This document shows, piece by piece, positions 1 through 5,667 of a DNA stretch of 8,072 nucleotides (positions are counted from its first letter, which is position 1; each line of letters begins with the position of its first letter). The DNA lies in NCBI GenBank assembly GCA_035259205.1, contig DATFWO010000362.1, forward strand, positions 1 to 8,072. Reading direction: 5' to 3'. The DNA comes from SG8-41 sp035259205. Its GTDB lineage: Bacteria > Pseudomonadota > Gammaproteobacteria > Burkholderiales > SG8-41. The notes under the pieces were generated by a model. The model did not search any database and was not told where the DNA came from. It worked only from the letters and a program-made list of their open reading frames with translations. The translations under genes and the position numbers were made by a program.

Positions 1-2473
1 GGTCACGGAGAGTGGCGTTCCAGGCGTCGCTGGGCCCGGTGTTCTGGACGTCGATGCTGAAATTGCCCCACTGTCCCAGATTCATCGTCGCCGGACCCGA
101 CTTCCGGACCACGAGCACCGGCCCCGCGAGACTGCTGACGACGTCGATCGTCGGATCATTGGGAACCGGCGTGCGCGGGTCATCGGAGGGCTGGTTGACG
201 ATGCCGCTGCCGTTCACGAAGCCCTGGTTCGAGATCGCGGTACCATTCGCCACATTCGGGTTCACGACCACATTGAAGGTGATGGTGGCGACGTTGGCCG
301 GGTTGCTCGATGCGTCGGCCGGCATCGTACCCGGCGTCGGGTTGGCCGGCGAGTTGATCGCCATACCGTTCACCAGCGCCGACGCTCCCGCGACATCCGC
401 GACCGCGGCGCCGTTCAGCGTCGTGCTTCCCGCCACGTAGGCCGTGTTCGCCGGCACCGCGTCGCGCAGCACCATGTTCACCGCATCGGCATTGCCGATG
501 TTCTTCACCGTGATGGTGTAGCGCAGCGTATCGCCGGGGACCAGGGCGTTCGGGTCGCGCAGATACGTGGAAATTTTCTGCACCCGGAAAGCAGGGGCCG
601 TGGTGGCGGCTGCGATCGTCACCCGCGTTGGATCGGCTGTACCGCCGACGTTCGGGTCATCGCTCAACATCAAGGTCGTGCCATCGCTGAGGCGGAGTGT
701 CGACTGGTTGGTGACGACCGTGCCGTTGGTGATGGGCGACTTGAGTGTGATGTCGAACTGGATCAGCGCCTCGCCGGTGGCCGGCAAGCTCAGGTTACGT
801 ATGTCGATGACACCCGTTCCCTTGCTGCCCCCGGTGCTGCTGGTGGCGCTGATGTCGGCGCCGGCCGGCGATGTGACGAGCGTGAGCGTGCCGGGCGCGA
901 AATCCGCTGGTGAATTGAGAGCATCCAGCTCGTCAAAGATGCTGAAATTGCTGAGCGCCTGACCGGTCGTGCGGAAGCGCAGGGTGTAGCGCAGCTTGTC
1001 GCCCGGCGCGGCCGTTGTGGCGGGGTTTGCACCGCTCGTGAGATCCGCCACGGACTTGTTGAAGAGATATCCTGAGAGCGCTGCCAGTGACACGGTGAAG
1101 GCGTCTTGATTGTCCAGGACGCCGGGCGTGCCGTCGGTCAAAGTGCCGGTGTAGGTCTTGCGGCTGGAAACGCTGCTGTCGGCATTGAACCACTGGATGG
1201 CGCCCGCGACATTGGTGAGCGTGATACCATTCTGCGTGTTGGCGTCGAGCTGGGTCCGGTAACGGACAATCAGCCGCTCATTCGGGCCGATCCTTCCCGC
1301 GGCCGTCAGCATCGTCATGTCGAGCTGGCAGTTGGGCGCAGCGCTGTAGTTTAGAGAGTAGTCGCTGCCTGCGCTGAGCGGGCCCTTGCCCGCGACCGCG
1401 GTGACGCCGTCGGCCGCGAAGACCTGCGCGCTCAGGATTGCGGGCGTCAGATCGCACATGCCGCCGGTCGCGCCGTGTGGCAACAGGTCACGGAGGGACA
1501 CGTTCCAGACGTCGCTGGTCCCTGTGTTCTGGGCGTCGATGCTGAAATTGCCCCACTGTCCCAGATTCATCGTCGCCGGACCCGACTTCCGGACCACGGG
1601 CCCCGGCCCGGCGATCGTCATCGGCGGCGTCACGCCTGACTCGCCCGGCAGCGCATCGTGGAAGGTGCCGCTAATAAGCCGTCCGAACTGCCACTTGCCG
1701 GTGTTGATGAACTGCTTCCCCGGCACGTTCGCCGGCGTATCGTTGAGTACGACCGTGACCTCGATGACAAACTGCTGCCCGGCCGGGATGACGGGAAAGC
1801 TGCTGAAGGTGAGCACACCGCCGACATTGTTGAACGTATACGGAATCGGGGTGCCATTGAGCCAATAGGCCTTCTGACTCAGAAAAGTCAGATCCGCGCC
1901 CGTTGCGTTAAGGTCGTCCGTGATCGTGATGTTGGTCAGGTCGTTCGGCGACCCGTTGGCGTTGGTGACGGTGCCCGATATGGGATCGAACACGACCGGG
2001 ATCGTCATCTTGTAGGTAAAGGGGACGCCGATCATGGCCCTGGTCTGGCCTGCCGGATTCTGTTTGTTGATCTTTTCGGTAGGTACAAAGAGGTTCTGGC
2101 AGTCCGGCTTCAGCGCGTTCGTCGAGCCGTTGGTGAACCATATGATGTTCCCCTGAGACTTGTTGCAGGACATGTTGCCCGTAAATACGACGTTGTCGAA
2201 GATGGTCAGCCAGCTCGTGGGGTTGTTGCCGAAGAAGCTGATGTTGGAGGTGAACGGGTTGGACGCCGGATAGTTCCGGATAATGCAGTTGCCGTCGATA
2301 TCGATGTGCGAGGGAGGAACAGGGACGACGTTGCCATCGATCACGCCGCCGAAATCGGCAACGCAACCGAGGGACGACTGCGCCTCCGAGGGGGTGGCGG
2401 TCAGCAGCGACATTACGAAGGCGAACAGCAGGATTCCGATCCAACTGTATCCTCTGCTAACATTATTCCTCAT
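1..2473 (-). CDS. Large secreted protein with DUF11-like repeats, 3'-partial
   Basis: I translated this frame by hand. It is open for 824 codons from ATG 2473 to the left edge without a stop, so the protein is longer. GGAG lies 4 nt upstream, and the gap to the TonB-like gene is 19 bp with no terminator seen. Residues 1-31 form a Sec signal peptide (hydrophobic IGILLFAFVMSLLTATPSEA, probable cut SEA|QS). Residues 32 to about 285 form an N-terminal beta-rich domain with four cysteines (C37, C63, C103, C125). Several DUF11-like, Ig-like modules follow: about 290-450 (VRKSGPATMNLGQWGNFSID; C340 and C382), 467-600 (GDKLRYTLRFRTTGQALSNF), 629-785 (VPGDTLRYTITVKNIGNADA), and 787 onward, which repeats the first module. 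The composition is rich in Thr, Asn, Gly, Ala and Val, as in bacterial surface proteins. DUF11 proteins are typically cell-surface or secreted repeat proteins. A surface adhesin-like role and a link to the upstream motor are inference. The C-terminal anchor or sorting signal would lie outside the window. Confidence 0.9.
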   Translation of the reverse strand, partial: MRNNVSRGYSWIGILLFAFVMSLLTATPSEAQSSLGCVADFGGVIDGNVVPVPPSHIDIDGNCIIRNYPASNPFTSNISFFGNNPTSWLTIFDNVVFTGNMSCNKSQGNIIWFTNGSTNALKPDCQNLFVPTEKINKQNPAGQTRAMIGVPFTYKMTIPVVFDPISGTVTNANGSPNDLTNITITDDLNATGADLTFLSQKAYWLNGTPIPYTFNNVGGVLTFSSFPVIPAGQQFVIEVTVVLNDTPANVPGKQFINTGKWQFGRLISGTFHDALPGESGVTPPMTIAGPGPVVRKSGPATMNLGQWGNFSIDAQNTGTSDVWNVSLRDLLPHGATGGMCDLTPAILSAQVFAADGVTAVAGKGPLSAGSDYSLNYSAAPNCQLDMTMLTAAGRIGPNERLIVRYRTQLDANTQNGITLTNVAGAIQWFNADSSVSSRKTYTGTLTDGTPGVLDNQDAFTVSLAALSGYLFNKSVADLTSGANPATTAAPGDKLRYTLRFRTTGQALSNFSIFDELDALNSPADFAPGTLTLVTSPAGADISATSSTGGSKGTGVIDIRNLSLPATGEALIQFDITLKSPITNGTVVTNQSTLRLSDGTTLMLSDDPNVGGTADPTRVTIAAATTAPAFRVQKISTYLRDPNALVPGDTLRYTITVKNIGNADAVNMVLRDAVPANTAYVAGSTTLNGAAVADVAGASALVNGMAINSPANPTPGTMPADASSNPANVATITFNVVVNPNVANGTAISNQGFVNGSGIVNQPSDDPRTPVPNDPTIDVVSSLAGPVLVVRKSGPATMNLGQWGNFSIDVQNTGPSDAWNATLRD
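49..113 (-). repeat. 65-bp exact direct repeat, copy B (last visible DUF11-like module)
   Basis: This is the second copy of the repeat at 1534-1598. At protein level, residues 787-823 match the earlier module in 32 of 37 positions. The match runs into the left edge of the window, so the full size of the duplicated unit cannot be seen. Confidence 0.95.
1534..1598 (-). repeat. 65-bp exact direct repeat, copy A (first DUF11-like module)
   Basis: These 65 bases are identical to 49-113. They sit inside a longer imperfect match, 1486-1599 against 1-114. The spacing is 1485 bp, exactly 495 codons, so the repeat is in frame. It encodes the strand starting near residue 292 (RKSGPATMNLGQWGNFSID) at the beginning of a surface-protein module. 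Confidence 0.95.
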
Positions 2474-2477
2474 TCCG

Positions 2478-2481
2478 CTCC
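2478..2481 (-). promoter_or_regulatory. Ribosome binding site of the DUF11-like surface protein
   Basis: GGAG lies 4 nt before the ATG at 2473, in the 19-bp gap after the TonB-like gene. A second ATG at 2463 is in another frame that stops after 16 codons, so 2473 is the start. Confidence 0.7.
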
Positions 2482-2492
2482 GGCAGCGATCT

Positions 2493-3530
2493 TCACGCCG
2501 CAGGCAAGAAGTCGATCGGGTACACGATCGTCACGGCCTGCACTTCCTTCGCGCCGAAATTCATCTTCCGGACGCCGCTTACAACCTGAGCGGCGAGGTC
2601 CGGCGAATTCATGTTGGTGGACTGCAGCTCGCACATCGACACACTGCCGTCCGGTTCGATCGTGAGGCGCAGCACCATCTGGCCTTTCAAGGCAGGGTTG
2701 TTGCGCAGTTCTCGGTTGTACAGCCGGTAGAACGCCGCCTTGTAGCGATCAAAGACGATCTGTATTTCTTCGTCGGTGCGGGAAGACCCCGGTCCGCCGC
2801 GCGCCTTCGGCCGGTCTTCGCCGCCGATCGAGGCAATCGGGCTGATCGCGCGACCTGTGCCCAGCCCGCCTCCTGCGCCACCGCGGCCGCCGGCGCCGCT
2901 ACCGCCGACTCCGCCACCACCGCTGCCGCCGCCACCGGCTCCTCCGCCACCGCCTCCCACGCTGCGGTTCAGCGAGGCGGTGTTGACGCCACCACTCGAT
3001 CCCGGCGCATTGGTGGTCAAGGTCGAGCGTGACGATGGCCGGCCCACGTCATCGGCGGAACCGTAACGCGCATCAGCTCCAAGAAGCGGCACGATCTTGT
3101 CCTGCGCCAGGCTCGCGAACTTTTCCTTGAATGCCAGGATGCCGACGTTTCCCACCTTAGGCTGAGGCGGGGCCACCTCCACGCGAACGCTCTCCACCGG
3201 ACCTGGCGGGAGTTCCGGCTTCCCACGCCCGTCTGGTCCTGGAGGGGCATTCGGTTTCGGTTTCACCGCGGGTGCAGGCTCGCCCTTTGGGGCCCCGGCC
3301 GCAGCCGGCCCTCCCGCCGAAGGAAGCGGAGCCGCGCGCGGGGTCACCTTGATCGCCGGTGGACGATAGAAGACGATGTCGATCTCTTTCTTGTGTGTGT
3401 CCGGATGCAGTACTTGCGCCGGCAAGAGCATCAGCAGGGCCAGCACGAGGACATGGAGCGCAAGGCTCGTGAACATGCTGCGGGCCGAAAGAGCTCCGGA
3501 CGGTTTGGTTATGCTCCTTTTGGTTTCCAT
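2493..3530 (-). CDS. TonB-like energy transducer with AgmX/PglI-type C-terminal domain, 345 aa
   Basis: This is a predicted inner-membrane-anchored periplasm-spanning protein coupling the motor to an envelope target. An uncleaved transmembrane helix at about 19-37 (MFTSLALHVLVLALLMLLP) carries S22-x3-H26, the same spacing as the S16/H20 pair of E. coli TonB needed for coupling to ExbB/ExbD. A Pro/Ala-rich region (55-125), a conserved-looking segment beginning NVGILAFKEKFASLAQDKIV (about 128-147) and a Gly-rich linker (about 191-226) follow. The C-terminal domain (252-345) starts with IQIVFDRYKAAFYRLYNREL, continues with MVLRLTIEPDGSVSMCELQS and ends IVYPIDFLPAA, which fits the AgmX/PglI C-terminal family related to TonB_C. 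Start choice: GTG at 3539 is possible (348 aa) but lacks a ribosome site, whereas ATG at 3530 has AGGTGA 5 nt upstream. The linker is Gly-rich rather than the Pro/Lys-rich spacer of classical TonB. Confidence 0.92.
   Translation of the reverse strand: METKRSITKPSGALSARSMFTSLALHVLVLALLMLLPAQVLHPDTHKKEIDIVFYRPPAIKVTPRAAPLPSAGGPAAAGAPKGEPAPAVKPKPNAPPGPDGRGKPELPPGPVESVRVEVAPPQPKVGNVGILAFKEKFASLAQDKIVPLLGADARYGSADDVGRPSSRSTLTTNAPGSSGGVNTASLNRSVGGGGGGAGGGGSGGGGVGGSGAGGRGGAGGGLGTGRAISPIASIGGEDRPKARGGPGSSRTDEEIQIVFDRYKAAFYRLYNRELRNNPALKGQMVLRLTIEPDGSVSMCELQSTNMNSPDLAAQVVSGVRKMNFGAKEVQAVTIVYPIDFLPAA
2853..2957 (-). repeat. Glycine-codon-rich low-complexity tract in the TonB-like gene
   Basis: About 35 codons, mostly GGN Gly with scattered Ser, Ala, Val and Arg, form an imperfect triplet repeat (runs such as GGGGGGAGGGGSGGGGVGG in the protein). 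It separates the conserved middle segment from the C-terminal domain. Such tracts can change length by replication slippage. Confidence 0.9.
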
Positions 3531-3541
3531 GGTCGTCACCT
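3531..3541 (-). promoter_or_regulatory. Ribosome binding site that decides the TonB-like gene start
   Basis: On the minus strand this reads AGGTGACGACC before the ATG at 3530. AGGTGA matches the 3' part of the canonical AGGAGGTGA. It overlaps the alternative GTG at 3539, which itself has no good site upstream, so ATG 3530 is the better start. Confidence 0.75.
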
Positions 3542-3551
3542 AGCAACCACT

Positions 3552-4019
3552 TCACTGGGTCGCGACAAATTCGATCTTCAAATCCTCAACGCCAGACTTG
3601 GCGAGATCGATGATTCGCAGAACACCTTCATAGTTCAAACGGTCGTCTGCGGCCAGGAACAGCACGCGCTGTTCGCTGGGCCGGCCACCTAGGTTCTCCG
3701 CTACGCGCGCAGACAATTCCGCCACAGGGATCTTTTCACCGTTCAGAATCACGTGACAGTCCGCCGGGAGCCCCTCTGCTGCCAGCGGTTTCAGGATGGG
3801 GCACGTCGTTGGCCTGATGTTCAGAATCAGCTGCGTCTCTATGGCCTGCGCGGGCTGTGAATCGGCCGAGGCGCGAGGGATGTCGACATCGTAGCCCTGC
3901 AGGAGCAGGGGAACGACGACCATGAAGATGATCAGCAGCACGAGCACCACGTCGACGAGCGGCGTGATGTTGATCTCTGACTGCAGACTGGAGCCGGAAG
4001 CGTCTCTGTTGAGCTGCAT
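3552..4019 (-). CDS. ExbD/TolR-family biopolymer transport protein 2, 155 aa
   Basis: This is a second ExbD-like protein with one transmembrane helix at about 19-40 (INITPLVDVVLVLLIIFMVV) and the conserved Asp at D23, so it should be competent in proton transfer. The N-terminal helix is nearly identical to that of ExbD 1, including at DNA level, but the periplasmic domains have diverged strongly. This copy carries an extra loop at about residues 69-88 bounded by two cysteines, C73 and C88, placed between strands that usually run on directly (ILNI ... VILNGEKIP). A disulfide is possible in the periplasm. The C-terminal part, LFLAADDRLNYEGVLRIIDL, is the usual ExbD end domain. GGAG lies 9 nt upstream of the ATG. 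The gene follows exbD 1 by 4 bp, and the start of the TonB-like gene lies 21 bp downstream. Two unlike ExbD subunits suggest a hetero-oligomeric motor, which is inference. Confidence 0.95.
   Translation of the reverse strand: MQLNRDASGSSLQSEINITPLVDVVLVLLIIFMVVVPLLLQGYDVDIPRASADSQPAQAIETQLILNIRPTTCPILKPLAAEGLPADCHVILNGEKIPVAELSARVAENLGGRPSEQRVLFLAADDRLNYEGVLRIIDLAKSGVEDLKIEFVATQ
3921..3974 (-). repeat. Near-identical transmembrane-coding block in exbD 2
   Basis: This is the partner of 4351-4404, 430 bp away. The 39-bp identical run is 3936-3974. Even synonymous positions are shared, which is more than protein constraint alone requires. Confidence 0.95.
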
Positions 4020-4023
4020 GATG

Positions 4024-4440
4024 TCACTCTCCCCGCGCGCCGGTGCGCTTTGCGATCAGCCCTACGCCGCGGAAACCGGCCTCTTCAATTGCGATCATGG
4101 CCTCCCGGACTTGGCGGAAGTTGAGCTTCGCGTCGCCCCGGATCACGACCCTGGGCTCCGGCTCGTCGCCCGCCGCCTCATGGAGGGCTTCGCCGAACTG
4201 CTGGTCTGCGACTTGCTGATCGTTGACCCATAGCCTGCCGGCGTCGTCGATGGAGACCAGTATCCGGCCTCTCTCGTCGCCCTGATCGCTGGGCTTCGGC
4301 GTGTTCGGCAGGTTGACGTCGGGTCCCTTTCGCATCTGCGGCGCCATCACCATGAATATGATCAACAGCACGAGCACCACGTCGACGAGCGGCGTGATGT
4401 TGATGGCCGCCTGCAAGTTGGCCGACTCACCAAGCCGCAT
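4024..4440 (-). CDS. ExbD/TolR-family biopolymer transport protein 1, 138 aa
   Basis: This is the motor partner of the upstream channel. It has a short cytoplasmic N-terminus (1-12), a single transmembrane helix at about 16-37 with the family motif ITPLVDVVLVLLIIFMVMAP, and a periplasmic domain ending in a conserved-looking RGDAKLNFRQVREAMIAIEE segment. D20 in PLVD corresponds to the proton-carrying Asp of the family (D25 in E. coli ExbD). An in-frame ATG at 4485 would add 15 residues, but 4440 is chosen. It has AAGGGAGG 8 nt upstream, gives a normal ExbD N-terminus, and lies inside the last codons of exbB (14-bp overlap). It is followed after only 4 bp by a second exbD. Paired exbD genes behind one exbB are known in other systems, including the Myxococcus gliding motor (AglR with AglQ and AglS). 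Confidence 0.95.
   Translation of the reverse strand: MRLGESANLQAAINITPLVDVVLVLLIIFMVMAPQMRKGPDVNLPNTPKPSDQGDERGRILVSIDDAGRLWVNDQQVADQQFGEALHEAAGDEPEPRVVIRGDAKLNFRQVREAMIAIEEAGFRGVGLIAKRTGARGE
4351..4404 (-). repeat. Near-identical transmembrane-coding block in exbD 1
   Basis: These 54 bases match 3921-3974 in the second exbD with two mismatches, including an unbroken identical run of 39 bp (4366-4404). They encode the INITPLVDVVLVLLIIFMV helix containing the proton-carrying Asp. The flanking DNA of the two genes is clearly different. Confidence 0.95.
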
Positions 4441-5161
4441 AGGCCGGCCCTCCCTTCTTGACGGGCACCTTGACGTCCGGCACATTGGCCTGCGGAACCT
4501 TGAGCTCCGGTATTTTGAACAAGCCGTTCACGAGCTGGGACGAAGCCCGGTTCATCTCGACGTGGAAAGTCTCTATCTTGCCTGTGAAGCCGTTGAAGGC
4601 GACGACGGCCGGAATCGCGACGAAGATGCCCAGGGCCGTCGAGACCAGGGCCTCAGCGATGCCTCCCGAAACTACAGACATCCCGCCGGACCCCGTGGCC
4701 GCGATGCTCCGGAAAGCGTTGATGATTCCAACCACGGTGCCGAAGAGGCCGATGAACGGCGCCGTGGAACCGATCGTGGCCAGGAAACCGAGACCCTGCT
4801 TCAACTGGATCAGCGTCTCGGACATGGCGTCCCTAACTGCGCTCTGGACGAGTTCGAGCGAGGCGATCGGATCGCCTCCGCTCTTGCGCACACCCTCGTA
4901 CTCGTAGATGCCCGCCGAGACCACCTGCGCCACGTAAGAATTCGGATGCAGCCGCACGGCCTCCATCAGTTCCTGGATGTCTCCCCCGCGGAGGAACTTC
5001 TTGAACACGGGTTTGAACATCTCGGACTGGCGCCGGGCCGAGCGGAAACGGCGCTTCTTGTCTAGGATCATCCCCACCGAAACGAGGGACAGCAGGGCTA
5101 GGCAAGCCATGACCGCGCCTCCGAATAAGCCGACGTTTCCCAACAACTCTGTAAAACTCAT
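4427..5161 (-). CDS. MotA/TolQ/ExbB-family proton channel, 244 aa
   Basis: This is an inner-membrane proton-channel subunit that, with ExbD-type partners, converts the proton gradient into motion of a TonB/TolA-like protein. Three hydrophobic segments are visible: about residues 7-33, 124-150 (GFLATIGSTAPFIGLFGTVV) and 163-190 (IAEALVSTALGIFVAIPAVV). The family signature is intact. T142, E170 and T175 have the same spacing (28 and 5) as the functional E. coli ExbB residues T148, E176 and T181. The length is normal for the family. After the last helix there is a C-terminal tail (about 216-244) with repeated (I/V)P dipeptides, KIPELKVPQANVPDVKVPVK, which is not part of the core fold. The start has the best ribosome site in the window, AGGAGG 5 nt upstream, and overlaps the previous stop as ATGA. 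The 3' end overlaps the first exbD by 14 bp. No tolA, tolB or pal is nearby, so I label it ExbB-like rather than TolQ. Confidence 0.95.
   Translation of the reverse strand: MSFTELLGNVGLFGGAVMACLALLSLVSVGMILDKKRRFRSARRQSEMFKPVFKKFLRGGDIQELMEAVRLHPNSYVAQVVSAGIYEYEGVRKSGGDPIASLELVQSAVRDAMSETLIQLKQGLGFLATIGSTAPFIGLFGTVVGIINAFRSIAATGSGGMSVVSGGIAEALVSTALGIFVAIPAVVAFNGFTGKIETFHVEMNRASSQLVNGLFKIPELKVPQANVPDVKVPVKKGGPAYAAW
4449..4456 (-). promoter_or_regulatory. Ribosome binding site deciding the exbD 1 start
   Basis: AAGGGAGG on the minus strand lies 8 nt before the ATG at 4440, inside the 3' end of exbB. It supports 4440 over the longer in-frame start at 4485. Confidence 0.75.
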
Positions 5162-5667
5162 GGCTTCCTCCTCGGCGCCGCACTCGCCGGCGGCGCCACA
5201 TTCGGTCCGGCCGGCGCACCGGCGGGGCGCGCCGTGCCCGATCTGATTTCGTAGTAACTGAGCATTCGCATGAATACCTCCTTGTCAATGGGTAGCTTCG
5301 AATCGTCGAGCAGCGTCGAGATGGCTTGGGCCAGGCCGAGTTCCGATCCCTTCCAGGGAACGATGACCAGCGCCTTGGGCGCTTCCTGATTCCCCAGAAT
5401 GGACATGCCGAGTGCCTTTCCTCCGGGGACGGATTTCAACTTCCCGTCCTTATCCGTCTGTGTCTCTGCCTTTGTCTCTGCCTGCGTCTCTTCAGGCGGT
5501 TTTCGTGCTGCGTCCGTGTTCGCCTGCGCTGCGTCCCGTTTAACCTCGACTTTCTGCTCCTGGAGCTGCGAAGCATTGTTTTGCTGCGCGAGAACAGCCG
5601 CGGGTGCCACGGCAAAGACCGCAAGCAACATCCAGTGAACGCTCTTGAACCTAACCTCGGAGATCAT
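5158..5667 (-). CDS. Small secreted protein of unknown function, 169 aa
   Basis: I do not recognise this family. The start at 5667 is preferred over an in-frame upstream ATG at 5721. It has an AAGGGAG ribosome site 7 nt upstream, forms an ATGA overlap with the TPR gene stop, and places a good Sec signal peptide at the N-terminus (hydrophobic WMLLAVFAVAPAAVLA, probable cleavage after residue 27, AVLA|QQ). Residues 32-75 are charged and low-complexity, rich in Gln, Glu, Lys, Thr and Ala, and include an AETQ/AETK tandem repeat. Residues 80-141 look like the folded core, with the motifs SILGNQEAPKALVIVPWKGS and a helical stretch DKEVFMRMLSYYEIRSG. The last 28 residues are rich in Ala, Pro and Arg. 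There is no cysteine at the cleavage site, so it is not a lipoprotein and is probably periplasmic. It sits between the TPR gene and the proton channel and ends in an ATGA overlap with exbB, so a partner or accessory role for the motor is likely but unproven. Confidence 0.85.
   Translation of the reverse strand: MISEVRFKSVHWMLLAVFAVAPAAVLAQQNNASQLQEQKVEVKRDAAQANTDAARKPPEETQAETKAETQTDKDGKLKSVPGGKALGMSILGNQEAPKALVIVPWKGSELGLAQAISTLLDDSKLPIDKEVFMRMLSYYEIRSGTARPAGAPAGPNVAPPASAAPRRKP
5162..5173 (-). promoter_or_regulatory. Strong ribosome binding site of exbB-like gene
   Basis: On the minus strand this reads GAGGAGGAAGCC immediately before the ATG. The AGGAGG core matches the anti-Shine-Dalgarno sequence fully with 5-nt spacing. 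It lies within the last codons of the small secreted protein gene, whose stop overlaps the start as ATGA, so re-initiation is likely. Confidence 0.85.
5456..5496 (-). repeat. Short 12-bp tandem repeat encoding AET(Q/K)
   Basis: A 12-bp unit resembling GGCAGAGACA(A/C)A is repeated about three times with small changes and gives ETQAETKAETQTD in the charged linker of the small secreted protein. It is low-complexity and possibly length-variable. Confidence 0.75.

Noticed and set aside
12..1868. Plus-strand open frames at 12-440, 567-962 and 1386-1868
   Set aside because: They mirror the third-position G/C bias of the minus-strand surface protein gene. The two that look alike (12-440 and 1386-1868) do so only because they lie opposite the direct repeat.
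1908..2444. 178-codon minus-strand open frame within the surface protein region
   Set aside because: It is a different frame from the one with signal peptide, ribosome site and DUF11-like modules, and its product is rich in Arg, His and Gln with no domain.
2474..2492. Possible promoter or terminator between the TonB-like and DUF11-like genes
   Set aside because: The gap is only 19 bp. I see no inverted repeat with a T-run and no -35/-10 pair, only a ribosome site.
1658..2665. 335-codon plus-strand open frame
   Set aside because: It is antisense across the start of the DUF11-like gene and the end of the TonB-like gene, and has a basic low-complexity composition (RRNSSSGRRLQPERR). The minus-strand frames give coherent protein families.
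2853..2957. GCC/ACC-rich plus-strand tract as a CRISPR or satellite array
   Set aside because: The periodicity is three bases and is fully explained by the poly-Gly codons of the TonB-like protein.
4427..5161. Assignment as tolQ of a Tol-Pal system
   Set aside because: No tolA, tolB or pal follows. Two exbD genes and an AgmX/PglI-type TonB-like gene follow instead.
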